From assembly GCA_001972305.1 (NCBI GenBank), contig BDDD01002273.1, forward strand, positions 95,708 to 159,707: 64,000 bases of DNA, given 5' to 3'. The translations under genes were made by a program, and so were the position numbers. Of the stretch, positions 1 to 10,746 are shown one piece after another. Position 1 is the first letter of the stretch; each line of letters opens with the position of its first letter. Below the pieces are notes generated by a model. The model was not told where the DNA came from and did not search any database. It saw only the letters and a program-made list of their open reading frames with translations. Source of the DNA: Cephalotus follicularis (taxonomy: Eukaryota > Streptophyta > Magnoliopsida > Oxalidales > Cephalotaceae).

Positions 1-383
1 GCCGAGCCCTATAGATTTACTTTCATTGCTTGTTGAAATGGTTGAGGCTGATCCCAACCTAAGTTTACTGTTTTAAAATGTGGTTGCTGAGGGCTGAGCC
101 CCATTATAAACTGTTGATTCCTCCTTCGGGAGTGTGCTTATAAAATGAGTTTTTATTTACAGGGGGCATAGTCCTATAAATAGATACTACATGCCCGATT
201 TTCGTAAAAATTTAAGACTTAGAAAAATTTTCAAAGTTTTGGAAACGTTTTAAATTTTTGATGTCCATGTTTAAAGTGAGTTTTATACAAATCCATGTGG
301 TGATTTCCGAAAGGAAGTTGCCATGTGGGACGTCATATCCGTTCTCGGTAGGATATTGGTTATTGTAGGGAACGGGTGTGACA
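1..383 (+). mobile_element. 3' end of a Tekay-type gypsy LTR, truncated by the window edge
   Basis: The segment ends in ACGGGTGTGACA, the terminus shared by the other Tekay-type LTRs here (9243, 23153, 29377, 51006). The stretch about 85-215 (gggctgagcc, tcctccttcgggagtgtg, cagggggcatagtcc) reappears at about 31466-31600 inside Tekay-2. It joins directly to antisense copia protease sequence at 384 with no primer site, as a solo LTR or a 3' LTR inserted into the copia would. The first bases after it (ATGTT) would be the target duplication, but the other end lies outside the window. No coding potential is visible. Confidence 0.7.
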
Positions 384-605
384 ATGTTCATTACCTATAG
401 AGCCAACTCCCATGATTTTTCCTTTTGCGTTGTCTCCAAAAGTAACATCACCTCCTTGCTTTAGAGATAAGGATATAAAAAGACTTTTGTCGCCCGTCAT
501 ATGCTTTGAACACCCACTGTCCAAATACCATTGTGTCTTCTTAGACAATGCCTTCAAATATATCTGCAAAAACAATGTCAAGGTTTTGTTTGAGGTACCC
601 AACAA
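384..605 (-). pseudogene. SIRE-1 aspartic protease fragment (copia)
   Basis: The minus-strand translation contains WYLDSGCSKHMTGD, the copia protease signature with catalytic Asp in DSG, followed by VTFGDNAKGKIMGVGSIGN. The same residues occur in SIRE-B near 35858. In an intact element this domain releases gag, protease, integrase and RT/RNase H from the polyprotein. Here the reading frame runs into the TGTCACACCC of the neighbouring inverted LTR at 383, so only the N-terminal part of the domain survives. Integrase and RT are outside the window or lost. Confidence 0.8.
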
Positions 606-666
606 GTTTTGGGTCCTTTTGGGTTAGTTATAATGGTTCCTTTTGGAACCCAAACTTTCCTAAATC

Positions 667-1280
667 TTATTTTTTATCTAGATAAAAAATGACTTTTATA
701 AAAGCATGATGATGAAATGTGACCGTGTTTACCACAATAATTACATGACACATTTGAATTTTTATTTTTAACAAAATCTTTTTCAATTTTCTCTTTTTCA
801 ATTTTATTTTTCCTATAAAGTAGTTTTGGTAATGTTTTACGTTATTCATCTCGCCATATCCTAGTCCAGCTTTATCAAACACACATCTTTGCATATCTAA
901 TAAATTTTCTAACTTTTCACTACTATTTGAAAAGTTTGAAAAAGTTTTCTTCAAGGTGTCTATCTCAATTTTAAGACTTTTGTTTTCTTTTTCTAATATC
1001 TCAATTTTATTTTTATCTTCTTTATCTAACAAAGATGTACTAGACGTTTTTAGTTCTTTATTCTCAATATTTAAACATTTAATCTTTTTCTTTAATTCAG
1101 AAATGATGCAAGTATATTTTCTACCAATAAAACAAGTTCATCGTAAGTTACCTCATCACTATCTTCTTCCTCTTCGATAGCCATTAAAGCAATTTGTGCG
1201 ACTTCCTCATTTGTTTCTTCATCGGAACTAGAGTCGTCACTATCATCCCAAGTGGCAATCATTGCTTTGTTTTTCCTCAT
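667..1280 (-). pseudogene. SIRE-1 gag C-terminal spacer: acidic region and coiled coil
   Basis: Two minus-strand pieces in different frames (1092-1280 and 667-1032) encode an acidic Ser/Asp/Glu stretch (DDSDDSSSDEETNEE) and then a Lys/Glu/Leu heptad-rich segment (EILEKENKSLKIEIDTLKK) typical of a coiled coil. Near its end lies a degenerate Cys/His cluster. This lies between the gag zinc knuckle and protease, as in SIRE-lineage elements with an enlarged gag. SIRE-B lacks this coiled-coil region: there the acidic stretch runs almost directly into protease. The frame change between the two pieces shows decay. Confidence 0.6.
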
Positions 1281-2218
1281 TTGCTCTTTCTTTTTGAGTC
1301 TCGGGCAGTCACTTTTGTAGTGCTCGGTTTGTTACATTCGTAACAAATAATTTCTTTAATTTTACTTGGCTCACCTTTTTGAATGTTGCGTTTCTTAAAA
1401 GTTTTTCCTCCAAATTTCTTCTTGCTTGCTAGGAATTTTTTTAATCTTCTCGTGATTAAAGCCATCTCTTCATCACTATCCTCCTCGATTTCCTCATTTG
1501 CAGATGATGTTAAGGCTACAATTTTTTTCTTTTTCCTTTTCGTTTCTTCTTCATCATCTCTTTTCATGAGTGACAACTCGTGAGTCATTAAGGATCCGAG
1601 AAGGTCCTCCAGAGACAAAGTATTAAGGTCTTTTGCCTCTTCGATAGCTGTCACCTTAGGCATTCATATTCTTGGCAAGCGCCTGAGAATTTTTCTCACC
1701 ATTTCACTGTTAGTATAAATTTTATCTAGAGCTTGTAAAGCATTAGTGATATTGGTGAATCTAGTAAACATAGTCTTAATATCCTCATTATCATGCATAG
1801 TAAACATTTCATATTCATAAACAATCATGTTTATTTTGGCCTCTTTTACTTGATTGGTACCTTCATACGTTACCTCAAGTCTATCCCACATTTCTTTGGT
1901 CGAAACAAAAGAGGATACTCTATTAAATTCATTTGAATTAATAGCACATATAATTATATGTTTTGCCTTAGTATTCAATTGTACTGTTTTCCCATCTTCA
2001 TCATTATATTTATTTCTAGGTTTTGAAATAATCTCACCACGTTCATTTGTGATGTTAGGCAAATTTGGACCATCAACGATTAGGTCCCAAAGATTATAGT
2101 CTAGGGATTAAATAAAAATAGTCATTTTCTCTTTCCAATGACTATAATTATTTCCATAAAAAAATGGGGGTTTTGAAATATTTTGACTTTCGCCACTAGA
2201 ATTAAAGTCCATCGCCAT
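1277..2218 (-). pseudogene. SIRE-1 gag (capsid/nucleocapsid), broken
   Basis: Start chosen at the minus-strand ATG at 2218 (MAMDFNSSG), which begins a capsid-like region with FFYGNNYSHWKEKM, typical of plant copia gag. An in-frame stop follows at TIFI*SLDYN. The frame continues through WDRLEVTYEGTNQVKEAKI to a second stop (LPRI*MPKV) where SIRE-B has Trp. The Lys/Glu-rich linker leads to a zinc knuckle start CYECNKP, after which a frameshift removes the His and last Cys. Gag would package element RNA into virus-like particles in the cytoplasm; this copy cannot make full-length protein. Confidence 0.8.
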
Positions 2219-2239
2219 TTTTATCTTTAAACCTCTAAC

Positions 2240-2691
2240 ACTTAAGAATTATGAGATTACCTTGTAGAATTTAAATAAATATGAACTTTTTCGAGATTAA
2301 GCCAATATAAAATAAAACAAACAATTCAATAAATTAATATCACAATGATAATTAATAGAGTAAATATTAACAAAGTAAATAAAGAGATAAGGAAAGAGAA
2401 TGCAAACACAGTTTTATAGTGGTTCGGTCAAACTCTTGCCTACGTCCACTTTTCCCAAGGATCTCCTTGAGTTTCCACTAGTATTCGACCTGGAATACAA
2501 ACTCCGAATACTTTTCCAGGAACTATTCGGTGCACCTTTACAATAGTTGTGATTGACCTCTATCACAGACAAGGGTTCACTCCCCTCTAATGATTGAACA
2601 AATACTAAGATGGGTAGTTTTGTGTAACCTCTCAAAGGTCAGATATTGACTAACTTTGCTCACAACAATAGCTCAAAAATAAGATAATAAC
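2240..2691 (-). mobile_element. SIRE-1 5' LTR 3' part and leader
   Basis: On the minus strand the segment reads ...actcaaggagatccttgg, gaaaagtggacgtaggcaag, then accgaaccactataaa, matching the end of the SIRE LTRs at 27550-27620 and 42465-42530. The exact LTR end is unclear between about 2260 and 2400. The 5' part is missing because a foreign LTR starts at 2692. Confidence 0.7.
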
Positions 2692-4240
2692 TGTAATATC
2701 CCGTTTCTATGCTTACATGTTTGGTTTATACGTTTTGATATATATGCTATGGTTTGTGAACGCTTTGATTTTTAGCTTGAATTTTCTTTTATTTTTGTTT
2801 TCTGGGCACAACGCGCCAACGCTCTCATTGGAACCACCGACGCTTTGGCTGTTGTGTGACACATTGACGCCTAAACGTGTGACTTCGACGCATTTTGTAT
2901 TTCAGTGCTTAACCATCGACGCTTTAAGTAAACAGTCGACGCTTTCGTCGGCTTTCCATACCAGATTGGACGGTGGGCTGTTTAGGGAAAGAGAGGTTTT
3001 TGCCATTTTTGTTGATATGGTTTTCCTTGTCTGTTTGAAACCGAATCTGCATGAAAGGAAACCTATTAGTTGCACGATTTCATCATGAATTTTACACGTT
3101 TTGTTGATTTATAAACTGATTATATTATTTGAGAAAGAACATCTACACATTTTTAACAAACACAAACAGTAACTTTGCAAGCCTTTTTCTGCATCGATTT
3201 CGACGTCTTTTGAAGGTAATTTCTAAACGAAAATTGTAGCTTGTATTATGTAGTTTCTATATCACCCATTAATTCGTATTGAAACAGGCTAGAATTTAGT
3301 TTTGATCATGTTTTTAGAGGCCTGTTGAAACTAAATTTCTGCTGTTTGAACTCATTATGTATTTCTTATCCTTACATGTTTGAATTGATACACCAGCGTT
3401 TAAAGCAACTAATTCATGTTATAGATATATATATGTCACTGATTTTTGGATTTATACGCAAAGAAATTTGGATTGTAGTTAGGTTTGCATAAACTGTTTA
3501 AATATCCGAAAATTTCAATTCAAAACGTATTTTATACTTTGCATGAAATCATAGGGTTATTCTGGCGCTTTTGAATTAATATAACATGTCACTGAACTTA
3601 CATGTTGTTAATTATGCATCGTGTTTATCAAAAAATAGATTTGATCATGGATTTGAAACTAGTTTCTGCATTGGTATTCTGTGTCTGACGCAAACCGTCG
3701 ACGCTTTGTACTGTTTTGTGCTTTGGTCAGTCCACTCTTGGCTCGACGCTTTGTCCTTTTGTGCAACTAAACCGTCGACGCCTAAGAACAAACTGTCGAC
3801 GCTTTATGGCAGTTTTGATGTTTTGATCTTTTTATGTTCTGTGATGTTTGGACTCGTATGTCTAGGTCTTTATATCATTCGTGGTGGAGTTTAGGACACT
3901 TCTAGGGTGCTTTGTCCGGTATTCTAGTTTGTTTAGATTTTCGACCTGCTAAGGTACGGATTCTTCGTTCTTTGCTACTCCTTCGATTAAACTTTCATTA
4001 ATTGATGATTTTGTACGTTTTATTGAACGGATTTATGTCCCTGGTTTTATTAGAAATAAAGCTCATATTTTAATACAGATATTCTCGTTTTAATAATGAT
4101 CCTATTAAAATGAATTTTACTACATCGGATATTGATATGCATATTTTCTGTTATCGAAAATGTATTATTATTTGGACATGACTTCCACTTTAGGGAGTAT
4201 GTTATACTTCAGATACAGATCGGATTTTGATTTTGGATTT
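2692..4240 (+). mobile_element. LTR-6: 5' part of an LTR beginning TGTAATATCCCG
   Basis: Begins with TG and the TGTAA-CCC pattern of the Tekay-type LTR starts, and carries CGACGCTTT repeats (2812-2950, 3697-3805). It ends abruptly at 4240 where the Athila-1 LTR (antisense) starts, and no GTGTGACA terminus is present. Long open stretches (for example 2717-3088) show no protein motif. It is inserted in the 5' LTR of SIRE-1. Whether its remainder lies beyond Athila-1 cannot be decided from the window. Confidence 0.6.
2812..3805 (+). repeat. GTCGACGCTTT-type repeat array in LTR-6
   Basis: Two clusters (about 2812-2950 and 3690-3805) contain repeated cgacgctttgg, gtcgacgctttcg, cgtcgacgctttgta and gtcgacgcttta, with degenerate variants between. 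The core GTCGAC is shared with arrays in the other LTR families listed here. Confidence 0.75.
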
Positions 4241-5063
4241 TGTTCACGTAAAAATAATATGATGTTTTAAAATTTATAGCCGCAAGTGCACGGATCATGC
4301 AGTAATTGGTCGAACACAGGGAAACGTTAAACTAGTTATAATTTACCCAACCTAGGCGAAGTATACCGATTTTGAGATAAACTATCAAAAACTACTCCTA
4401 ATTATGCAAAATAAAATAAATAATCAAAACAAGAAATTAAGACTTGGATAAATAAAAATGTTGAATTCGAAATACCAAGAAATAAAATATGCAATTTTTA
4501 AAACTAACAAATAAAAGTGACGAAATATATAATTAAGAAACGGTTTTAGGGTATAGAAACTCACCATAGATTGTATTGAACAATTCCATTTAGTTGAACG
4601 ATCATACCTTGATAAACAACGGCAGCTAGGTCGATACGGAGTGCGGCAGTGATGACAAGACATATGAGTAGACATGCTAGGTCTATACGAAGTACGGCAA
4701 CGGCGGCGGAAAGATGTATGAGTAGACATGCTAGGTCTATACGAAGTGTGTTCGTTGTGACAAATAGTATGAGTATACTCCGTTGATTTAAGCACCATTT
4801 ATTCACCAACTTTCAGCTTCACCGACAAGATGTTTGTGGATTTTAATCAGACAGACAAAGTGTGTGCGAGGGCAGAAATATTGAAGAACAAATCAAATAT
4901 TCAAGGATTTTTATTGATGGAATTGAAACAATAACAATCTAGGCTTTGTTCTTCCCCAAAACCTTAAAAAGTTTAGCTACTAAACATTGTGAAACAAAAC
5001 TGAATTGATAAAGAAAAATAGGGTTTCTACAGCCTCTCCTTACTCTCTGGCCGGAATTACATT

Positions 5064-5072
5064 GCTTTTATA
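5064..5072 (-). promoter_or_regulatory. TATA box in Athila-1 LTR
   Basis: The minus strand reads TATAAAAGC here, about 85 bp downstream (minus direction) of the GTCGAC/ATCGAC array. The equivalent position in Athila-2 has TATATAAA at 53030-53037. Predicted from sequence only. Confidence 0.5.
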
Positions 5073-5154
5073 CTATAAAACTGATCAAAAACGGAAATAA
5101 AGCAATCCTAGTTACAAAATTTGGCAAAAATCTAACTTTCTATTTCTGCTGCAA

Positions 5155-5462
5155 AGGAAGACGTCGACTTCTTCTGAAAGACGTCGATGTCTTTTTGTAA
5201 AAGTCGTGTTTTGCTGAGATTCGCTTGAAAGACGTCGACCCCTAAGCAGAAGGACGTCGATCCCTTATGGTACAAAAGTTACAGGTCGATTTTGCACAAA
5301 GAAGTCGATCCCTATGATGAAAGACGTCGATCCCTTGTTCATAGCTCTTGAAGGTAAGTTGTATTTTCCAGAAAAGACATCGATCCTCATAGAAAGACGT
5401 CGACGCCTTTGATGTAAACCCAAAAAGGACATCGATGCGTATGAAAGGCGTCGACGCTTTTG
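5155..5462 (-). repeat. GACGTCGA-type repeat array in the Athila-1 U3 region
   Basis: At least ten copies of the degenerate unit AAGACGTCGAC or AGACATCGATCC occur at roughly 20-40 bp spacing on both strands, several flanked by AAAG or CTTT. The array lies upstream of the TATA box on the minus strand, thus in U3. It is the same motif class as in the SIRE and Tekay-1 LTRs, although Athila is a different gypsy branch. Confidence 0.8.
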
Positions 5463-5652
5463 CTCTGTTTTGTCAATTCTTCAATCTTTACTCTTTCAAG
5501 CTCTAATTTGCACACTTTTGGGTAGTATTCTTACACTTTGGTCATTTAGCTCTTGTACCTGAAAATCAACATAACACAACCAAAGTAGTCTATTCCAAGC
5601 ATAAAAATATCACAAATAGATCATTAAAAATAACACATTTTTATGCTAAACA

Positions 5653-5825
5653 AATACCCCCATACTTAGACTTTGCTTGTCCTCAAGCAAGCAAAATAGA
5701 AAGCTAAAAACCAGAAAAACACACACACAAACACAAAAATAAAAATTGAAAACACAAACAAAAACATAAACAAAAACCTAACTCACTTTCGTAGGAATCA
5801 CGATTGCATTTAGCTTATGCAACAA
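5653..5825 (-). other. Athila-1 polypurine tract and 3' untranslated tail (left half)
   Basis: Minus strand gtatgggggta directly precedes the LTR start at 5652, the expected plus-strand primer. The A/T-rich tail continues to 5825, where Tekay-3 LTR sequence begins. The other half of this tail is at 12282-12754. No coding potential. Confidence 0.7.
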
Positions 5826-6783
5826 TTCTTCCAAGCTTCTACTATATTCTTGTAAGTTCTTTACCTACCTTGCATTGTAGATTGAGATTTTATTAAGTTA
5901 TTGAAATTATCTTTGGAATGTATTTTGATCATGATATATTTCCTTCAGCACATCCCGGTTTTTTTTAGGGATGTATTAGGGAATGCTTTGTCCCTACTCA
6001 CTTAGTCATTTGGACTAACCCCCTCACAGATTTCTTTTACAGTTAAAGTAGCAGCGAACGATCCAGTTGTTCCACTAGTGCGATAGTAGCAAGTCTGGAG
6101 GTAGACCACAGGGCTAAGCACCATTCACTGGCAGTCATGGCCGGTTCCACATGCATACATTGGGGCATTTTGGGTATTTTGTTATATGAGATAGTTAGTA
6201 CTAGTTGTGTTACTGTCCCGTTTTTTTTTTTTGAAAAACTGTGATTATATGATGGTGTGATGAGACAGGTATTATTTTGATGATCCTGTGACAAAATAGA
6301 ATTAGAATGAACTGTTGATTCCTCCTTCGGGAGTGTGGAATATATAAACTGTGATTTTATACAGGTGAAAATTTTGGGAAATGTCCATTTTTAAGGGGAA
6401 GTCTTGCAGTTTTTCTGCAGAAAATCCACCTTATTAAAATGGACAAATAAATAAATAAATAAATCATTATAATTATGTGTTTAATAAGGAAATGTGACAT
6501 TAAAATGATCCTAATGGATTTAAGGAGGACAGAAATGTAAGTAAACAATGAATCTTCAGGTAAAAAGTTATAAAAAAAAATTAATGGTTGCATATATGGT
6601 TAACATGATAGGATAGGAATTATGTTTAAGTTATTGAAGAAACTCCACTGTCAAGCATGCTCACGCGAGAACAATTTTATGATGGGTGACTATTTGGGTA
6701 ACTGTGTTAAGTGTAGCGTAGTTAGTTTATTATAAGGCACGGCTTGTCGGTTAGGGGTAAGGTTAAAGGGATGGGTCATGTCA
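5826..6783 (+). mobile_element. Tekay-3 5' LTR, left-truncated
   Basis: Collinear with 11334-12281 of the 3' LTR (ttcttccaagcttctac... to ...gggtcatgtca). The missing part corresponds to 10747-11333. The end GTCA is followed four bases later by the primer site. It contains a TAAATAAATAAATAAATCA stretch and an 11-T run near 6220. Confidence 0.85.
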
Positions 6784-6787
6784 GTTT

Positions 6788-6799
6788 TGGTATCAGAGC
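6788..6799 (+). other. Tekay-3 primer binding site (tRNA-iMet)
   Basis: TGGTATCAGAGC is the complement of the 3' end of plant initiator methionine tRNA, the standard reverse-transcription primer for this lineage. It sits four bases after the 5' LTR end. Confidence 0.9.
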
Positions 6800-6889
6800 G
6801 TAGGTTTGGGATTTTATGGGATTGCATTGCATGCATTGCATATAGTTTATATGATGAATAGTGTTACATTGTTATTCCATGTGAAGGAA

Positions 6890-7438
6890 ATGGTGCCTCG
6901 TGGCCGTGGTCGTGGTAGAGGACGTGGTCGTGGTGGGGGTAGAGCAGCCCCTAGGCCACATATGGATGAAGGTGTACCTCCTGTGGAGCCTGGAGTGTAG
7001 GCAAACCCTGGGATACCGGGACAAGAGGCTCAATCTGCGATAGCCGCCGATATTCCAGTAGCATAATCTGTTGCACATACACCGCCTGCTCCTCCTCCCG
7101 TAGCTGTAGGCGGACAGTCAGAAATTTTGCAGGCAGTGACTTTGTTAGCCCAGGCATTGGGGACTGCCAGATCTCAGCAGTTACCGATAGAGCGCATGCA
7201 GCACTTGGGAGCTACCACATTTGAGGGGACGAGAGATCCTGCAGACGCAGACGCATGGCTAAGTCATCTAGAATGGATTTTCGAGCAAATCGGCATTGAG
7301 GATGATTCTAGGGTACGACATGCATCCTTTCTGTTGGAAAAGGGTGCTTTACACTGGTGGGAGGCAACTAGGGCCAGGTATGAGGATTCGGCAGCAATTA
7401 CTTGGGAGGTGTTCAAATGAGAGTTTCGTCAACATTTC
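6890..7438 (+). pseudogene. Tekay-3 gag, part 1 (N-terminus and capsid)
   Basis: Start at ATG 6890 gives MVPRGRGRGRGRG, the Arg/Gly-rich N-terminus typical of Tekay gag. After in-frame stops at 6998 and about 7064 the same frame encodes the capsid region with FEGTRDPADADAWL, LEKGALHWWEATRARY and TWEVFK, a stop at 7418, then EFRQHF. The frame is cut exactly by a solo LTR at 7439. With the LTR and one target copy ignored the frame passes straight into the next capsid residues at 9249, so the site was coding when hit. Gag forms the particle core. Confidence 0.8.
7434..7438 (+). repeat. Target-site duplication ATTTC (left copy)
   Basis: ATTTC precedes the TG of the solo LTR and is repeated directly after its CA end at 9244-9248, the 5-bp duplication made by retrotransposon integrase. 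Confidence 0.9.
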
Positions 7439-9243
7439 TGTAATGACCGCAACTTCAATTAATGTATATTGACCCAAGATTGAAATAAAATATGCATTTA
7501 ATTGATTTCTATGATTGATAAATGTTTGGGGAGAATTGGTATACAATTGGTGAAGTATCAAAGAATAGGAAACCCTAATTTAACCCAAACAGCCGACTGT
7601 CATAGGGCAACAGTCGACTGTCTGCCACGTGAAGAAAGCAGTCGACTGCCAACTAATTCCAGTCGACTGGTCTGCTCCTGGACAGATTCCTAACATGTGC
7701 TTAGACAAGATGGACAGGTGGGAATGGCACTTATGTCTCACCATCTGCCAGAACATGCAAAAGTGAATGTTTGCATGTTCTCTGCAGACCACCAACCACC
7801 AATTTGATTAATTAAGAGGGAAAGTGGAAGTGAGGGAGGCATGTGGTGGAAAGAATGAAAGAAAAATGTGAGTGCATGTGAGTAGGTAACAAATCTGACG
7901 AATTGAGAGTTATATCTGCTGAATGAATGGTGTTTGAGTGTTAGAAAACACAGAGAGAAGAAAGGGATTAGTGGAGCTTGCATTGGATGATTAGAAAGCT
8001 CAAAAGGGAGGACTTTGAAGCTTTAGAATCTTGGTAAGTCCTTGATCCGAAATTCTTGTTATTTTGATGATAAAATGACTAGGAAAAAACATTGTATATC
8101 TTCTGTTAATGGATTGGAATAACAATCTTTGGAATTGAAATGGAAAGTAACAATGAAATCAAGTGGAATTGGTGATATAGTCTCTAGAATGGATTATAAT
8201 TGTTGTTAATGTTGGGATATGCTTAATGACTCCTAAGTGTGTATATACCTACTGTTGAAACATACAAATCAGTAGATGGATTGAGTAAATTATTTGGAAT
8301 ATGGAGAGTGTTTTAAATGGAACTAGAGACTTAAGAATTCTAGTAATTCTTGATGCAACTAGATAATGATTATAGTAATTGATTAGTACATGTATACATA
8401 CTAACTTTATGCATATACCTACTGTCAAATGAGTGAAGAACAATGAATCAAAGATTAATGATACTTGGCATAGAGTTCAAAGAAGGGAAGTGATAGAATG
8501 GTAAAGGAAAGTTAAAGACTTAAGTGGATTAATGATTAAACCGCTGTATGAGTTATTGAAACCTACTGATATTGATACATGTATCCATAAAACATGCTTA
8601 CATAGATTGATATTGCTGATTTGAGAGAGTGATTGGTGAAAGTGACTTGGAACTCAAAGAGAAAGATCATATTCAATTGATCTTGGGATAGCAAATTGAG
8701 GTAGGGGTAATGATATGTCATGGAAGATATGAGTATGCATATTATGTATGTTTATTTTCTGCATAATTACATGTATTGAATTGATTGGGAATTGAATTGG
8801 CATTACATGACTTGCTATTTCTGCTGTCATACATGTTGCATTCATATACTCCTTATCATACATTATCATTCTACTTAGCCAAGTGAGGACAACGGCTAAC
8901 CCCTACAATTTCAGATTAAGCAAGGACTTTTGGAGACTGCTGCTGAAGCTTGGAGAGCTTCTTATTTGTTTTAAGGTTGTTAATTATTTTGATGATGTAC
9001 TGTAATTTGAATTTGAACGGTTCATACCTCGTAGTGTTGTATTTTCCTTTTTGAAGGATAACTGTTGTTTTACCCGCGCGTAGTATGGGATGCGTGCGGA
9101 CGGCTTATTTTATATTTCGGTTTGTTAAATGCTTCCGCAAAAATTTACTTATGGATTGTGCCGAAATATTATTTTATGCTTATCTTCTGATATCACCGCA
9201 TATGCTGGTCCATTGTACGTGAATTGAAGTACGGGGTGTGACA
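7439..9243 (+). mobile_element. Solo LTR of the Tekay-4 family (1805 bp)
   Basis: Starts TGTAATGACC, ends GGGGTGTGACA and is flanked by identical ATTTC on both sides, with Tekay-3 gag reading on either side. No internal region is present, so it is a solo LTR left by LTR-LTR recombination. It contains CAGTCGACTG palindromes (7608-7672) and, near its end, the block gtgaggacaacggctaaccc (8884) and tatgggatgcgtgcgg conserved in Tekay-1 and Tekay-2 LTRs. A related but longer, inverted copy lies at 42842-45098. Confidence 0.9.
7595..7680 (+). repeat. CAGTCGACTG palindrome cluster in the solo LTR
   Basis: The variants cagccgactg, cagtcgactg, cagtcgactg and cagtcgactgg occur in 80 bp. The 10-mer is a perfect palindrome with core GTCGAC. 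The same cluster is present in the inverted relative (44180-44262) and at 61420-61525. Confidence 0.85.
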
Positions 9244-9248
9244 ATTTC

Positions 9249-10040
9249 TTCCCTCCCTCGTATGTTCAAGAGAGGGGAGAGAATTTATTCATCTGTGTCA
9301 GGGTGATATGACGGTGACGCAGTACGAGTACCGATTTCTTGAATTATCCCATTATGCACCCGCATTGGTAGCGGACCAATCAGAGAGATGTCAGAAATTT
9401 ATAGATGGGCTGAGACCCGAGATTAGACATACGGTGGCGGTTACTAATTGGACTGTTTTTGGTGATTTGGTGGAATCGGCTAAGAGAGTGGAGCAAAGCA
9501 TTAATGACCAGAGGCGCGGGCAAGATCAAGGATGGAAGCGGTCTGCATAACGATTTGCCCAGGGGGAGAATTCCTTCGCAGTTCATAGACAAGGAGGAAC
9601 CCCTTCTACTAGCAGACCCGTTGGTGATGAGAGTCATGGACCTGCCAGAATTGAGGGACAGAGATTAGTTAGTCAACGGCAGACACAGACTCCAGCTGCT
9701 AGTGGTACCCATGGCAGATTTCACCATGGTAGCAGACAGGCGGGGGCCCAGAGTACGGCAGATTCTTCGCAGCCACCACAGTGTAGGACATGTGTCCGAT
9801 TTCATTTTAGAGAGTGCCGGAACGAGGCGCGAGTATGTTACAGATATGGACAAACTGGACATTTCATGAGGGAGTGCCCGCAACAGCCACCGAGTTTAGC
9901 AGTAACACCAGGACCAGCTCTTGCTGACAGGCAGATTTCAGGCAGAGGGATGGTATATGCAGGACAACAGTCAGATGTGTTGAGGACCGGAGCTGCGGCA
10001 CCACAGGCTAGTACTTCCAGAGCTGGCAGTGGCAGGTAGC
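9249..10040 (+). pseudogene. Tekay-3 gag, part 2 (capsid end and nucleocapsid)
   Basis: Resumes after the target duplication (FPPSYVQERGE), then after a frameshift reads CQGDMTVTQYEYRFLELSHY and FIDGLRPEIRHTVA, the conserved end of the gypsy capsid. A stop at 9548 is read through into a Gln/Ser-rich linker. Two zinc-knuckle-like clusters follow near 9783-9890: CRTCVRFHFREC, and CYRYGQTGHFMREC in which the second Cys is Tyr. The knuckles would bind element RNA. A stop near 10037 precedes protease. Confidence 0.8.
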
Positions 10041-10400
10041 CAGGTAGACCTGCAGCTACAGCCAGAGTCTATGCTTTCACCGGAGACGAGGCTTTGGCAA
10101 CTACAGATGTGGCAGTAGGTATGGATACTATCTTTGGAAAGGATATCGTAATTTTATTTGACACGGGATCCATATTATTATTTATTGCTCATGCATTTGT
10201 ATTCATGTTGACTAGTGAGCTAAACTCTCTAGATGCAAACGTAGCAAATGTCTGATATGAGATAAGTCATGCTGGAATAACCTATTTAAACGACACATTT
10301 CTGTCGATCCTGCTCGTCTATGATCTAGATCGCTGGGGTGCAATCTTGCCAGCACTAATGCATTGGATCCTATCAGAACTTCGTAGTTAAACGTGTTTGG
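10041..10400 (+). pseudogene. Tekay-3 protease remnant
   Basis: ARVYAFTGDEAL followed by IVILFDTGSILLFIA is the recognisable start of a gypsy protease (catalytic D-T-G). Downstream residues are degenerate with stops, and the conserved flap and DVILGMDWL-type end are not recognisable. Confidence 0.65.
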
Positions 10401-10746
10401 AAGATATGTAGTAATTTATACATACCAGCTCTGAGAGCAAATTTTAGTATTTATCCATGATATCTTTTACGTATCAGTATTGACGAAATACATTGAGCAT
10501 TGAGTAAATTTGTTAGTTGTGGGCTTGTCAGAGTAGAAATGTGAGGAAGTATTAGTACAGATCTATGATAGAAGAGAATAAGTTTTGCACGATAATCTAT
10601 ACATTTAGTCAAGTTATGTGGAGGAATCATAAAGTAGAAAAGATTACTTGGGAGTATAAGGAAACAAGATGAGTAGAAGTTACCTAAATTTCTTCTCCAT
10701 ATGATGTGAGTAAATTTTGAGGACAAAATTTTAAAAGGGGGGAGAT
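10401..10746 (+). other. Tekay-3 deletion scar and polypurine tract
   Basis: No RT, RNase H or integrase motif is visible in these bases. The end tttgaggacaaaattttaaa followed by aggggggagat is the usual Tekay 3' end with its polypurine tract (about 10734-10746), directly before the LTR start. Several kilobases of pol have been lost here. Confidence 0.75.

Larger units (their letters stand above)
384..2691 (-). mobile_element. SIRE-1: 5' part of a SIRE-type Ty1/copia element (antisense)
   Basis: Reading leftward on the minus strand this contains a partial 5' LTR (about 2300-2691), leader, gag with zinc knuckle, a coiled-coil spacer and the start of the protease. Protease is cut at 384 by a Tekay-type LTR. 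The upstream part of its 5' LTR is cut at 2692 by another LTR starting TGTAATATCCC. The gag resembles that of SIRE-B at 35239, so this is a second member of the lineage. I do not see a clean tRNA-iMet primer site (gctctgatacca on the plus strand) near 2300. Confidence 0.8.
4241..5652 (-). mobile_element. Athila-1 3' LTR (1412 bp)
   Basis: On the minus strand it starts TGTTTAGCATAAAAATG and ends ACGTGAACA, matching the Athila-2 LTR ends at 52439 and 53612. The start is preceded by a purine tract (gtatgggggta). It contains a repeat array (5155-5462), a TATA box, and near its end a tandem block around cgtacttcgtatagacctag (about 4610-4760). It is 238 bp longer than the Athila-2 5' LTR, and the extra bases correspond to the position of a single N in the latter. 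Confidence 0.85.
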
